This document shows positions 62,992 through 64,000 of a stretch of 64,000 bases of DNA, piece after piece. The DNA comes from Rhodobacteraceae bacterium IMCC1335 (lineage in GTDB: Bacteria; Pseudomonadota; Alphaproteobacteria; Rhodobacterales; Rhodobacteraceae). Below the pieces are notes generated by a model. That model was not told the DNA's origin. It saw only the letters and a list, made by a program, of their open reading frames with translations, and did no database searches. Each line of letters begins with the position of its first letter. The first letter of the stretch is position 1. Both the position numbers and the translations under genes were made by a program. The stretch is from contig CP046864.1 of assembly GCA_039640495.1 (NCBI GenBank), forward strand, positions 1,550,001 to 1,614,000, in the 5' to 3' direction.

Positions 62992-64000
62992 ATCTGATGT
63001 GGCCTATCAAATTATGTGGAACCGTTTGATTTCGGTCGTTGAAGAGCAAGCGCAAGCGCTTATACGCACCGCTTTTTCAACCTCTGTGCGCGAGGCGGGG
63101 GATTTGTCGGCCGGGGTCTATGATCAGCACGGGCGGATGCTTGCCCAAGCGGTGACGGGCACGCCGGGGCATGTCAATGCAATGGCAGATGCCGTGGCGC
63201 ATTTTATACGGCGTATCGGGCCGGATAATATTTATGAAGGCGATATCTATATTACCAATGACCCATGGGAGGGTACGGGCCATCTGCATGATATAACCAT
63301 GGTATCACCTTCTTTTTTAAGCGGAAATTTGGTGGGTTTTTTCGCCTGTACAGCCCATGTTGTTGATATTGGTGGGCGAGGGTTCGGTGCAGACGCTGCC
63401 AGCGTTTACGAAGAAGGCCTCTACCTGCCGATACTTAAATTTGCCGAGAGAGGCGTTATTGATCAAACGCTGATACGCATTATTCGTGGAAACGTACGGC
63501 AACCGGATCAGTTGATTGGTGATATCTATGCTTTGGCAAGCTGTAATGAGATTGGGCATCGCCGCTTGGTCGATATGATGCAGGAATTTGATCTTACGGA
63601 TCTGACGGGCATCGCACAATTTATCCTTGATCATTCGCGCCGCGCAACGCTTGAGGCGATTGCCGCGCTGCCGCGCCAAACGGCGCAGGGTGCCCTAACG
63701 ATCGATGGCTTTGATACTCCAATAACGATAAAGGCCAAGATTACCATTCACGAAGATCGCATTATCACCGATTTTGCAGGAAGCTCGCCGGTCGATAAAA
63801 AAGGCATTAATTGCCCCCTTGTTTATACAAAAGCCTATGCCTGTTATGCGCTGAAAGTCGCGATTGCGCCCAAGATTCCGAATAATGCAGCATCGCTTGC
63901 GCCGTTTGAGGTGCGGGCAACTGAAAACTCGATCGTACACGCGGCGCATCCAGCGCCTGTAGCCTTGCGCCATATTATTGGTCATTTTGTGCCTGATGCT
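62984..64000 (+). CDS. hyuB: Hydantoinase subunit B (HyuB family), partial, continues past window end
   Basis: 339 codons of the hydantoinase B/oxoprolinase family, open to the last base. The ATG has AAAGGAG and overlaps the hyuA stop. Signatures are SFSTSVREAGDLSAGVYD-like residues near 30, GTPGHVNAM, NDPWEGTGHLHDITM, ACTAHVVDIGGRGFGADA and FAGSSPVDKKGINCPL. It works with HyuA in the cytoplasm. About 200 residues and any downstream gene of the operon lie outside the window. Confidence 0.9.
   Translation, partial: MLKSDVAYQIMWNRLISVVEEQAQALIRTAFSTSVREAGDLSAGVYDQHGRMLAQAVTGTPGHVNAMADAVAHFIRRIGPDNIYEGDIYITNDPWEGTGHLHDITMVSPSFLSGNLVGFFACTAHVVDIGGRGFGADAASVYEEGLYLPILKFAERGVIDQTLIRIIRGNVRQPDQLIGDIYALASCNEIGHRRLVDMMQEFDLTDLTGIAQFILDHSRRATLEAIAALPRQTAQGALTIDGFDTPITIKAKITIHEDRIITDFAGSSPVDKKGINCPLVYTKAYACYALKVAIAPKIPNNAASLAPFEVRATENSIVHAAHPAPVALRHIIGHFVPDA

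Noticed and set aside
1..64000. tRNA, rRNA genes and CRISPR arrays
   Set aside because: No cloverleaf-like TTCGA arms with CCA-type ends, rRNA sequence or regularly spaced repeats were seen.

Overview
The window looks like the chromosome of a marine alphaproteobacterium, most probably Rhodobacterales (roseobacter lineage). The evidence is gene content rather than a marker gene: two TRAP transporters, a remnant tripartite tricarboxylate transporter, a sulfopropanediol (DHPS) dehydrogenase cluster, a quaternary-amine type ABC transporter, ureohydrolases and hydantoinase-type genes. No tRNA, rRNA or CRISPR array was seen.

Layout. 0.1-7.8 kb: an AhpD-like protein, a decayed hchA, a di-heme cytochrome c peroxidase head-to-head with a Sel1 protein, and a TRAP transporter. 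7.8-13.5 kb: gene-poor DNA with small genes, a lipoprotein, an isolated phage-type lysis cassette (endolysin, i-spanin, nested o-spanin) and rpsU. 13.5-19.4 kb: a decay zone with a degraded IS630 transposase, a tctCAB-type transporter carrying one nonsense codon per gene, and a 5'-truncated FAD oxidase joined head-to-head to tctC. 20.5-36 kb: a sterol-desaturase-like protein, a betaine-type ABC transporter, an arginine-deiminase-fold hydrolase, and a gene cluster (aldehyde dehydrogenase, LLM flavin monooxygenase, PF06684 protein, alpha/beta hydrolase, ThDP decarboxylase-like enzyme, CMD protein, two ureohydrolases). That cluster reads as breakdown of a guanidino compound. 36-39.4 kb: an EamA exporter, a gamma-butyrobetaine-hydroxylase-like dioxygenase and a divergent LysR regulator with a 17-bp perfect palindrome.

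39.7-53.7 kb is the most striking part. Two 1168-bp IS630-family copies in inverted orientation enclose an 11.6-kb sugar or sugar-acid catabolic island: ABC importer, GntR regulator, MBL hydrolase, HAD protein, two class II aldolases, FGGY kinase and a Tm-1-like protein. Its two opposing operons carry the same 14-bp operator. The outer IS ends are flanked by TA, and joining the outer flanks restores a 63-codon ORF. The whole 13.96-kb unit therefore appears to have moved as a composite transposon into a small gene.

53.8-60.4 kb: a DHPS-type module (SDR, hpsN, TRAP transporter, small membrane protein) divergent from a LacI regulator with LacI-type operators between them. 60.9-64 kb: hyuA and the start of hyuB, cut by the window end.
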